Assembly: GCA_040007355.1 (NCBI GenBank)
Contig: JBDTVE010000030.1
Span: forward strand, 1-52,611
Length of the DNA stretch: 52,611 nt
Direction of reading: 5' to 3'
Origin: JACMLD01 sp040007355
Lineage (GTDB): Bacteria > Bacteroidota > Bacteroidia > Chitinophagales > Chitinophagaceae
Positions 22,843 to 30,335 of this stretch are shown in pieces. Numbering within the stretch: position 1 is the first letter of the stretch; each line of letters opens with the position of its first letter. Below the pieces are notes generated by a model. The model was given only the letters and a program-made list of their open reading frames with translations, did no database searches and was not told where the DNA came from. The position numbers were made by a program, and so were the translations under genes.

Positions 22843-25242
22843 CTACGCGCTGCAGGTTACACAACCCTCTTCCATACTGCAAATGCCGCCTGTCAGCAAA
22901 GACTCGTCGGTAACACTGTCGCCGGCACCCGTTCCGGTTATGGCATGTCTGTTTAGCAGGGGCTCTTTTAGCTTGCCGCCTTGTTTTTCAACAGTAAACT
23001 GAACGGCTTGTGAGGCAGCCTTGGTACGCAGATAGTACATGCCCGTTTTCAGTCCTTTTTTCCAGGCATAGAAATGCATGGAGGTAAGTTTGGAACTGGA
23101 AGGTGCATCAATAAACAGGTTGAGCGATTGCGACTGGCAGATATAAGCCCCGCGGTCGGCTGCCATATCAATAATGGCCCTTTGTTTTATTTCCCAAACA
23201 GTTTTATAAATCGCTTTGATATCGTGCGGGATGCCGTCAATATGCTGTACGGAACCATTGTGCTGGATAATCCTGTTTTTCATCTCGTCATTCCAGAGAT
23301 TGAGCGCTACCAGGTCTTTTAGCAGGTGTTTGTTTACAATCACAAATTCGCCACTCAGCACACGTCTCACATAGATGTTCGAAGTATAGGGTTCAAAACA
23401 TTCATTGTTGCCCAATATCTGGGAGGTGGAGGCGGTTGGCATAGGCGCCACCAGCAATGAATTCCGCACACCATGTTTTAAGACCGATGCTTTCAGCGTG
23501 TACCAGTCCCAGCGGAGGCTGGGTTCGGTATTCCACATGTCAAACTGGAAAATGGCTTTTGAAACAGGTGAGCCCGCATAACTTGCATAAGGTCCTTGCT
23601 TTTGTGACAGGTCTTTGCTGGCTGTCATGCCGGCAAAATAAATGGTTTCAAAAATCTCTTTGTTTAGTTCTTTGGCGGCTTCGCTTTCAAATGGAAGGCG
23701 TAGCAGGATGAATACGTCTGCAAGTCCTTGTACACCCAATCCAATGGGTCGGTGTCTAAGGTTTGAAGTCCTGGCTTCTTCCACCGGGTAGTAGTTATTA
23801 TCGATTATTTTATTGAGGTTCAGGGTTGCCTCATAGGTAACCTCGTACAGTTTGTTGTGATCAAACTTTCCATCAATCACAAAACGGGGCAGGGCAAGTG
23901 ATGCCAGGTTACAAACAGCCACTTCTTCGGGCGATGTATATTCCATTATCTCCGTGCAGAGATTGGAACTTTTAATGGTGCCCAGGTTTTGCTGGTTGCT
24001 TTTTCCATTGGCCGCGTCTTTGTATAAAAGATAGGGCGTTCCGGTTTCAATCTGCGCTTCAAGTATGGCAAACCAGAGCTCCTGTGCCCGTATGGTTTTC
24101 CTGGCTTTGCCGGAGACTTCATATTGATTATATAGTTGTTCAAAATTGGCGCCCCAGCATTCATGCAGACCCGGTGCTTCGTTTGGACAGAACAAACTCC
24201 AATCGCCGTCTTCTTCCACGCGTTTCATAAACAGGTCAGGGATCCAGAGTGCATAAAACAGGTCTCTTGCGCGCATTTCTTCCTTGCCATGATTTTTGCG
24301 CAGGTCCAGGAATGCAAATACATCGGCGTGCCAGGGCTCAAGGTATACCGCAAAAGCGCCTTTGCGTTTGCCGCCGCCCTGGTCTACATAACGGGCAGTA
24401 TCATTAAAAACCTTTAGCATGGGTATGATGCCATTGCTGGTTCCATTGGTGCCGCCAATATAGCTACCGGTAGCGCGGATGCCGTGGATGGCCAGCCCGA
24501 TGCCCCCGGCACTTTGTGAGATTCGGGCCGTTTGCTTGAGGGTATCATAAATGCCCTCTATACTATCATCTTTCATGGTCAGCAAAAAGCAGCTGCTCAT
24601 CTGGGGCTTGGGTGTGCCCGCATTAAAGAGCGTGGGTGTAGCATGCGTAAACCAGCGCTCACTCATCAAATGATATGTTTTAAGGGCGCTTTCAATATCT
24701 GTTTTGTGGATGCCAATGGCTACGCGCATATACATGTGTTGCGGACGTTCGGCTACGCGGCCATCCAGTTTCAGGAGATAAGATTTTTCAAGGGTCTTAA
24801 ATCCAAAATAATCAAAACCATAGTCACGGTCGTAGATAATGGTGGAGTCCAGCAGTTCTGCATTTTCATGAATGATTTTCCATACATCATCTGCTATCAG
24901 CGGCAAGTACTTACCGGTTCTGGCATCGGTGCATTCATGCAATAATTTCATGGTATGCGAAAACGACTTGGTGGTGTTCTTGTGAAGATTGCTGACTGCA
25001 ATACGGCTGGCCAGTAAAGCATAGTCTGGGTGTTTAACAGTCAGGGATGCGGCGGTTTCGGCCGCCAGGTTATCCAGTTCTGTGGTGGTAACACCATCGT
25101 ACAAGCCTTCTATTACTTTTTTTGCAACATCGATGGAATTTACAAAACGCCTTTCCAGTCCATAGCAGAGTTTTTCAATGCGCGCCGTAATCTTATCGAA
25201 TTTTACGCTTTCTTTTTTGCCGTTTCTTTTAATTACAAACAT
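22843..25242 (-). CDS. nrdA: Ribonucleoside-diphosphate reductase, alpha (catalytic) subunit, class Ia
   Basis: A 799-residue catalytic subunit that reduces ribonucleoside diphosphates to deoxyribonucleotides. An N-terminal ATP-cone (FVIKRNGKKESVKFDKI, about 1-90) indicates allosteric activity control by ATP/dATP. The active-site cysteines are in MSSCFLL, NLCTEIMEYTS and VAVCNLASLALP. The glycyl/loop region NLRHRPIGLGVQGLADVF and the PTASTSQILGNNECFEP signature are present. The C-terminal CVTC pair, which re-reduces the active site, is intact. The spacing and wording (NLCTEI, VCNLAS) resemble the eukaryotic-type class Ia enzymes more than E. coli NrdA. It follows nrdB on the same strand after a 187-base gap and is probably under the same riboswitch. 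Downstream lies the tandem duplication. Confidence 0.97.
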   Translation of the reverse strand: MFVIKRNGKKESVKFDKITARIEKLCYGLERRFVNSIDVAKKVIEGLYDGVTTTELDNLAAETAASLTVKHPDYALLASRIAVSNLHKNTTKSFSHTMKLLHECTDARTGKYLPLIADDVWKIIHENAELLDSTIIYDRDYGFDYFGFKTLEKSYLLKLDGRVAERPQHMYMRVAIGIHKTDIESALKTYHLMSERWFTHATPTLFNAGTPKPQMSSCFLLTMKDDSIEGIYDTLKQTARISQSAGGIGLAIHGIRATGSYIGGTNGTSNGIIPMLKVFNDTARYVDQGGGKRKGAFAVYLEPWHADVFAFLDLRKNHGKEEMRARDLFYALWIPDLFMKRVEEDGDWSLFCPNEAPGLHECWGANFEQLYNQYEVSGKARKTIRAQELWFAILEAQIETGTPYLLYKDAANGKSNQQNLGTIKSSNLCTEIMEYTSPEEVAVCNLASLALPRFVIDGKFDHNKLYEVTYEATLNLNKIIDNNYYPVEEARTSNLRHRPIGLGVQGLADVFILLRLPFESEAAKELNKEIFETIYFAGMTASKDLSQKQGPYASYAGSPVSKAIFQFDMWNTEPSLRWDWYTLKASVLKHGVRNSLLVAPMPTASTSQILGNNECFEPYTSNIYVRRVLSGEFVIVNKHLLKDLVALNLWNDEMKNRIIQHNGSVQHIDGIPHDIKAIYKTVWEIKQRAIIDMAADRGAYICQSQSLNLFIDAPSSSKLTSMHFYAWKKGLKTGMYYLRTKAASQAVQFTVEKQGGKLKEPLLNRHAITGTGAGDSVTDESLLTGGICSMEEGCVTCSA

Positions 25243-25429
25243 ATCAGTTCAATTTTTTAGTGTATAAGTCAATACCAGCCGGTAGCCAATTTTTTTTAAT
25301 ACGATGGTCCAACCGTTTTCATTTATCCATAACCGTTATCATTGTTTTTATCTTAAGAACCAATGACCCTGATTAGGGTATTTACCAGAACATCACTGAA
25401 CCCCTGGTTGGTGTCCTCATCGAACATTT

Positions 25430-26401
25430 CTAAAAATCTTCATTCACGGAAAAAGCCTGTGCTTGCTTACCCGACAGCACACCTGCTTTCTGGTAATCGC
25501 CCACCCGTTTCTCAAAAAAATTGGTCTTGCCTTCCAGCGAGATCATTTCCATAAAATCAAACGGGTTGACGGCATTGAACATTTTGTCGTAACCTAGCTC
25601 GGAAAGCCATCGGTCGGCCACAAATTCAATATACTGTTGCATTAGCTTCGCATTCATTCCAATAAGGGCTACAGGTAATGCCTCGGTAATAAATTCTTTT
25701 TCAATTGTAACGGCATCACCAATGATGCCCCGCACCTGTTCTTCAGACAGTTTTGCGTTCAGCATGCTGTACAGGAGACAGGCAAATTCGCAATGCAGGC
25801 CTTCATCCCGGCTAATCAATTCATTGCTAAAGGTCAGGCCCGGCATCAAACCCCTTTTCTTTAGCCAGAACAGCGAGCAAAAGCTGCCGCTGAAGAAGAT
25901 ACCTTCTACGGCTGCAAAAGCCACCAGCCTTTCAGCAAAATTGCCGTTCTTGATCCAGCGAAGCGCCCACTCCGCTTTTTTCTTTACGGCAGGTATGGTT
26001 TCAATGGCATGAAACAACCGGTGTTTTTCGGCGGGGTCATTTACATAGGTATCTATCAACAAGGCATAGGTTTCAGAATGGATGTTTTCCATCATTATCT
26101 GGAACCCGTAAAAACACCTGGCCTCGGGCAACTGCACCTCGCTCATAAAATTGACTGCCAGGTTCTCGTTTACAATGCCATCGCTGGCGGCAAAAAATGC
26201 CAGCACATGCGAGATAAAATGGCGTTCACCATCATTCAACGCGGCCCAGTCTTTTAGATCGCTGCTTAAATCAATTTCCTCGGCAGTCCAGAAACTGGCT
26301 TCGTGTTTTTTGTATTGTTCCCAAACCTTTGGATGTTTTATGGGGAGAATGACAAACCTGTCGTTGTTTTCTTTTAATAAGATTTCATTTTCATGCTGCA
26401 T
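25430..26401 (-). CDS. nrdB: Ribonucleoside-diphosphate reductase, beta (radical-generating) subunit, class Ia
   Basis: A 323-residue di-iron protein that makes the tyrosyl radical for NrdA. Ligands and radical site are visible: D44 (FWTAEEIDLS), E105 and H108 with radical Tyr112 (ENIHSETY), then the glutamate of AVEGIFFSG and the E/H pair of RDEGLHCEF. The C-terminal tail FSVNEDF is the NrdA-docking peptide. Because Tyr112 is present it is a normal class Ia subunit, not a class Ic one, and it resembles eukaryotic R2. ATG 26401 is preferred to the TTG three codons upstream. The leader is about 290 bases and contains a cobalamin riboswitch. Gene order nrdB-nrdA is unusual relative to E. coli nrdA-nrdB. 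Confidence 0.97.
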   Translation of the reverse strand: MQHENEILLKENNDRFVILPIKHPKVWEQYKKHEASFWTAEEIDLSSDLKDWAALNDGERHFISHVLAFFAASDGIVNENLAVNFMSEVQLPEARCFYGFQIMMENIHSETYALLIDTYVNDPAEKHRLFHAIETIPAVKKKAEWALRWIKNGNFAERLVAFAAVEGIFFSGSFCSLFWLKKRGLMPGLTFSNELISRDEGLHCEFACLLYSMLNAKLSEEQVRGIIGDAVTIEKEFITEALPVALIGMNAKLMQQYIEFVADRWLSELGYDKMFNAVNPFDFMEMISLEGKTNFFEKRVGDYQKAGVLSGKQAQAFSVNEDF

Positions 26402-26532
26402 GGCATACAATTTTCAATTTTATACAATATTTTACCTGCAGGATAGAGACGGGGTGCTGAATACAAGGGGAATAAATTCCCGGGATGTACCAGTAGTGCC
26501 TTTCACCCGAAAGCAGGATAGACTGAATAATT

Positions 26533-26690
26533 TGTGAAAGGGCAGGTATTCTGACTTTCCCGCTCCTGAGGCCTTCCCGCACGCACGCGCGCAGTGGCTT
26601 GATGTTCAGGAATGATACCGCCTGGGGCGATATGGGATTTACAGCTACGGGGATAGTTCAGGATTTACACCCGATTCCCTTTTAATACCA
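26533..26690 (-). promoter_or_regulatory. Cobalamin (B12) riboswitch in the nrdB-nrdA leader
   Basis: On the minus strand the conserved parts of the cobalamin aptamer occur in order: AAAGGGAATCGGGTG with TAAATCCTGAAC, ATCCCCGTAGCTGTAA, the B12 box AAGCCACTG (GCCACTG at 26598-26592), GGGAAGGC, and GTCAGAATACCTGCCC. The closing P1 helix pairs GGTATT (26689-26684) with AATACC (26550-26545). The 3' end lies about 130 bases before the nrdB ATG. In the family, cobalamin binding lowers expression of the downstream gene. Here this would repress the B12-independent reductase when B12 is present. Confidence 0.95.
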
Positions 26691-26710
26691 CAACAACAGA
26701 AATTTGTTGC

Positions 26711-27215
26711 GGTTACCGCTAACACAATACAACATTACAAATCAATATTAAATTTGTATAAAGGAATTATACACCATTTGTTGAAAACAAACAGAACGCA
26801 GTGTGAGCAATATCTCCAGGTGTGTGAAGAAGGTGTTTGGCGCCCACAAGTTTTTATTTTTATCCCGCCTGGTAAAGAGCGGTGCCTGCAATTAGCGATT
26901 CAGGGGAGCGTTTGGCATTGCAGCATGAATCAGTGAAATACCACCCTTCTTTCACCTGCCAGTTGACGCCACATGGCATAGTAGAGTCCCTTTTGAAGTG
27001 TTGTGGTTTTAAATATTTCCAGCGGATCTTTATGGCATCAAAACTAGGTTAGCTGAATAAAAGCGCACAATAATTTCGAGTGATTGAAAAGGTATAAAGG
27101 AGGTTGCAAAAATACCAGCTGACTGAACGCTTAAGTTAGCGCAAAAGGCCGGCATTTGCCTGATCAGCCCGCCCTGGATGACCGGGCTTTGATGAGTGTT
27201 AATGTGATATAACGG
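26711..27215. other. Intergenic stretch upstream of the nrdB leader
   Basis: About 500 bases without a recognised gene. It should contain the promoter for the riboswitch transcript on the minus strand. TTTG and TA-rich words occur around 26720-26760, but no perfect TTTG-N20-TAnnTTTG pair is seen. A 60-codon frame at 26754-26936 (plus) has no family resemblance or good start context. Confidence 0.5.
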
Positions 27216-27878
27216 TTATTGGTCCGCCACCATATATAATCTTATAAAAATCCAGCCAATTAAACCGATGATCGACAACAATAAAATCCTGGTTCCATGA
27301 TTCCGGTCTTTCACGGAATACGCATTGATCCGGGTTCCATCTGGTAATGTTTTTTTAAAATAGGCAAGCGTCCAGCCAATGATAATCCCGAACAAACCGC
27401 CGACAATGGCAAAGATATAACCCGCATAGATCCAGTAGCTGTGAACAATTTCCGGTTTTGCCAGTTCTTTTATCCGTTGCGTTTTCAGCATGCCGGCTAT
27501 TTCCGGGTTTACTTCCTTGCCCCTGTCGCTAAGAATTTTTTGTGCCAACTGGTAATCAAATCGTCCCCATTCATCCGGTTTTGCAATGATTTCAACCAGT
27601 TCGTCATCCGAAAATTCAAAGAGATAATAGTCTTTGTCGGTTTCAGCAAGACTTGCTTTGTAGTAAGCTTCCAGCGCTTTGTCGGCATTTGAAAAATCTT
27701 CAGGCTTTATTTTAAGGTTGATATCCGGTTCAAACGTATTGTTTGCAAAACTGGGGTCAAATATTTTATTGTTGTCTTCCAGTTGGTATTCAATATTGCT
27801 TTGCCTGAGCCGTTCGGCTATTTCATTGGCAAGACCAGCGTCATTGAATTTTTGAAACGTAAGAAAAGTTTCCGGCAT
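27216..27878 (-). CDS. DUF2007-like domain protein with two C-terminal membrane segments
   Basis: A 220-residue protein. Residues 1-75 (FLTFQKFNDAGLANEIAERL, later DINLKIKPEDFSNADKALEA) resemble the DUF2007/putative signal-transducing domain, a small alpha-beta fold with no proven function. An acidic segment follows (FEFSDDELVEIIAKPDEW). Two hydrophobic stretches come next, about residues 148-170 (YAGYIFAIVGGLFGIIIGWTL) and 196-216 (LLLSIIGLIGWIFIRLYMV). The N-terminal domain is probably cytoplasmic. Relatives pair a DUF2007 domain with membrane segments in Bacteroidota. It has no obvious partner gene. Confidence 0.7.
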   Translation of the reverse strand: MPETFLTFQKFNDAGLANEIAERLRQSNIEYQLEDNNKIFDPSFANNTFEPDINLKIKPEDFSNADKALEAYYKASLAETDKDYYLFEFSDDELVEIIAKPDEWGRFDYQLAQKILSDRGKEVNPEIAGMLKTQRIKELAKPEIVHSYWIYAGYIFAIVGGLFGIIIGWTLAYFKKTLPDGTRINAYSVKDRNHGTRILLLSIIGLIGWIFIRLYMVADQ

Positions 27879-27995
27879 ACGCAGATGTATAAAAAAATAC
27901 CCGTTACAACAATGGTTATAACGGATTTTGTTGGGCTTAAAGGAACGAAGTTTTTATGAAAATCAGAAATTAAATAAGGATTGCATAACAACGTG

Positions 27996-28469
27996 CTATG
28001 CAACAGCTTTTTTTAAGTCTGCAATAATAATTTTATCCATCTGCATCATGGCTTCCATTGCTTTCTTCGATTTTGCAGGGTCTTTGTGGTTTAATAGTTC
28101 ACCCAAAGCAGCAGGAACCACCTGCCAGGATAAGCCAAATTTGTCTTTTAACCAGCCACATTTTGATTTTTGTCCGCCAGCGGAAAGCTTTTCCCAGAAA
28201 TCGTCTACCTCTTCCTGTGATTCGCAGTTCACAAAGAATGAAACAGCTTCAGTAAAAGGAAACATGGGCCCGCCATTCAATGCCAAGAATTTTTGCCCGT
28301 CCAGCTCAAAGCTTGCCGACATGACAGTACCTTTTGGTGCCATGCCGCCTTCTCCCCAGCGCGACAATACCTCCATTTTTGAATTTTTAAAAATGGAGGC
28401 GTAAAAATTCATGGCTTCTTCTGCATTGTTGTTAAACCAAAGGAAGGGTGTAATTTTTTTAGTAGTCAT
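27996..28469 (-). CDS. VOC family protein (PhnB / glyoxalase-like)
   Basis: A 157-residue protein of the vicinal-oxygen-chelate superfamily in its PhnB-like branch. The diagnostic opening is ITPFLWFNNNAEEAMNFYAS, followed by FELDGQKFLALNGGP, VSFFVNCESQEEVDDFWEKL and the core DKFGLSWQVVP. Such proteins bind a metal in a beta-alpha-beta-beta-beta barrel; most PhnB-like members have no assigned reaction and are often mis-named demethylubiquinone methyltransferase. It is not part of a phosphonate operon here. The start at ATG 28469 matches the family N-terminus. Confidence 0.88.
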   Translation of the reverse strand: MTTKKITPFLWFNNNAEEAMNFYASIFKNSKMEVLSRWGEGGMAPKGTVMSASFELDGQKFLALNGGPMFPFTEAVSFFVNCESQEEVDDFWEKLSAGGQKSKCGWLKDKFGLSWQVVPAALGELLNHKDPAKSKKAMEAMMQMDKIIIADLKKAVA

Positions 28470-28679
28470 TTTTTTATTTTTTAGTGGTTATTTGTTTGCT
28501 TCCCAGGATACCGCTCCTGGTTCTGCAAACATAGTAACGCCCCTGCATACAGGAGAGGTGTTTTGCGACATTTTAAGGGCAGATTGAGCCGGGAAAGGAA
28601 AAGGGCAACTGTCTTCCCTTGAGGGTCCCCCGCCACCGGTTATTGTTCATTGATTCGTCACCGTATAATTAAGTGCCAG

Positions 28680-29170
28680 TTAGCTGTTGGCAAACGGTTT
28701 TGTTGCCTCCAGCCGGAGCGCTGATTTGGTTTCTGTGCTTTTGAATAACGGGATGCCCTGACCGAAAAGAACGGGGTTGATAAATATCCAGTAACTGTCT
28801 TTTGCGTCAGGGTGTGAGCAATGGTAGGATTGCCAAATATCAGTATATGTTTGCCAGCCTGTTCCCGGATCTTATTTATTTCGAAGGCGATATTCTGGCC
28901 AATCATGGTGTATTAACTGAAGTTACCCCGGGGAGGGTAGTGGAGAAGACGATTTTGTGCACCTTGTTAAGCCAGTTGGAATAGGCAATTTCGTTTTTGG
29001 TAACAGTTGGCTTGTCTCTTACGGCTAGCCAGTGGCTGTTAAGCAATTGGTAAGACACTTGGTCAAAAAGGGCTGCGTCCGCGTCTTCTATTAGGTTGCA
29101 GACGAATCCAAGGTTTTCGTCGCCGGGTTCAAACCCTTCTAGTACTCCCCCGGGGCCGGCTACAGATAAA
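28680..29170 (-). pseudogene. Dihydrofolate reductase-like (RibD C-terminal domain) pseudogene, two frameshifts
   Basis: Three frames on the minus strand join into one protein of the RibD-C/dihydrofolate-reductase-like family. Frame one gives FLSVAGPGGVLEGF through NEIAYSNWLNKVHKIVFSTT. A frameshift near 28905 leads to IGQNIAFEINKIREQAGKHI, then LIFGNPTIAHTLTQ. A second near 28800 leads to DSYWIFINPVLFGQGIPLFK and a stop at 28680. The order and spacing match the family throughout, so the gene is broken by small indels and not rearranged. It follows the SnoaL-like lipoprotein gene directly and may once have been in an operon with it. Sequencing error is possible but two indels in 500 bases make true decay more likely. 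Confidence 0.78.
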
Positions 29171-29173
29171 AAT

Positions 29174-29710
29174 CTATTGCCTGGGAATAAGTCCGAGTTG
29201 CTGCATAAATTCCAAATTGTCAAGAAAGTCTCTTTCCTCCGCAATTTTGCCATTCTCCATCCGAACCAGGGTTACACCGTCAATATCAACCTTTTTATGT
29301 GTGGCCGGGATGCCAAAGAATAAACCAGTATGTGTTCCCTTAAAGTTCCAGTGTTTTACAAGTTTATTATCCATACCAAATACATCCTTAATGGTAAAGC
29401 TAACATCGGAAAACCCGTTTAGATAGTTGGTATAATAAGCTCTTGCACTGTCAATACCAACCACATCGGCCGGACTGGCGTGCATTATCACATTCTTTGT
29501 GAAATTACTGTCATTGAACATGTCCAACCTTCTTTTATTGACTATTTCGTCCCATACATGCGTATACATTTTTATATTGGCTGCAACGGGATCAACCGTT
29601 GCCTGGTTTGGGTTGTTGACTGGTGCGTTGGAACAGGAACAAGCAATTATTGTGGCGGCCGTTAGTAACAGTAGTGGGAGTGATGGAGACAATCGTACTC
29701 TTTGTTTCAT
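29174..29710 (-). CDS. SnoaL-like polyketide-cyclase-family lipoprotein
   Basis: A 178-residue exported protein with a lipoprotein signal (PLLLLTAATIIAC, likely lipidated Cys24). The mature part is a SnoaL-like NTF2 fold: YTHVWDEIVNKRRLDMF, then VIMHASPADVVGIDSARAYY, FSDVSFTIKDVFGMDNK, the strand HWNFKGTHTGLFFGIPATHK, and EERDFLDNLEFMQQLGLIP at the C-terminus, which is the ester-cyclase/SnoaL signature. Substrate unknown. Export to the periplasmic face of a membrane is unusual for the classical antibiotic cyclases but common in Bacteroidota relatives. The stop lies immediately before the decayed dihydrofolate-reductase-like gene. Confidence 0.82.
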   Translation of the reverse strand: MKQRVRLSPSLPLLLLTAATIIACSCSNAPVNNPNQATVDPVAANIKMYTHVWDEIVNKRRLDMFNDSNFTKNVIMHASPADVVGIDSARAYYTNYLNGFSDVSFTIKDVFGMDNKLVKHWNFKGTHTGLFFGIPATHKKVDIDGVTLVRMENGKIAEERDFLDNLEFMQQLGLIPRQ

Positions 29711-29849
29711 TTTAATGTTTTAGATGATTGAAGTTCATTAAAGCGGATTGATAAAACTAAACAAATTTGGTAACCGGAACAGTTTAAAAGTGCCTGGAGG
29801 GCGGTGCGGAGAGGGTGAGCCGCCCGAAGAAAGGGCGACCCACCCTTTG

Positions 29850-30003
29850 TCGTCATTGCGAATGAAATGAAGCAATCCGTGGATGGAATTATGGGTGCTG
29901 AAATAAATAATGCCGGACCGAATAGCAGCGCTGCTTACTTTATTAAACAAGGGCAGTCCTATTTGGCCAGCACGGATTGCTTCGCTGCGCTCCGCAATGA
30001 CGA
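29850..30003. repeat. MITE-like element with about 31-bp inverted ends
   Basis: The left arm (29850-29880) and the reverse complement of the right arm (29972-30003) share TCGTCATTGCG at one end and GAAGCAATCCGT at the other. They differ only in the middle. The 91-base centre is non-coding. A degenerate partial third arm follows at 30001-30024 (ATTGCTTCGC, then CAATGA). The TCATTGCGA...GAAGCAATCC words occur as interspersed repeats in many bacterial genomes. A separate hairpin (CGCCC / GGGCG, 29821-29837) lies just to the left. Confidence 0.75.
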
Positions 30004-30236
30004 TTGCTTCGCGGTTGCCAATGAAGATCCCTGTTATTGGGGTGAAACTGTTCTGAAAAGCAAATCCGGCAATCTGCGGCGAGGGGTTATGGCCTGTGGA
30101 ATAGGCTCTTTTTGCCTGGCGCCAAGGGGGTGACTACCCGTAAGCGGATGGGCTTTTCCAAAACAGGGGCGTCCGCACCGTCCACCAATGATAATTTTTT
30201 GATAAGAAGGCCCCCGGCACCCCCCTTGGTACTGAA

Positions 30237-30268
30237 TTTGCACACTGCTGCTGATTATCTTATTTTTA
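30237..30268 (+). promoter_or_regulatory. Probable promoter of the TamB gene
   Basis: TTTG (30237-30240), 20 bases, then TATTTTTA (30261-30268), one base off TAnnTTTG. Transcription would begin near 30272, which supports a start codon downstream of that point. Confidence 0.5.
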
Positions 30269-30335
30269 CAGCCTATTCAAATACGTTAACCCGCTGGAAA
30301 AACCCATCAAAATAAAGCTCTATACCTTATCCCCA

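Noticed and set aside
26754..26936. 60-codon open frame upstream of the riboswitch
   Set aside because: No ribosome-binding context, no family, and it lies in the region that should hold the nrdB promoter.
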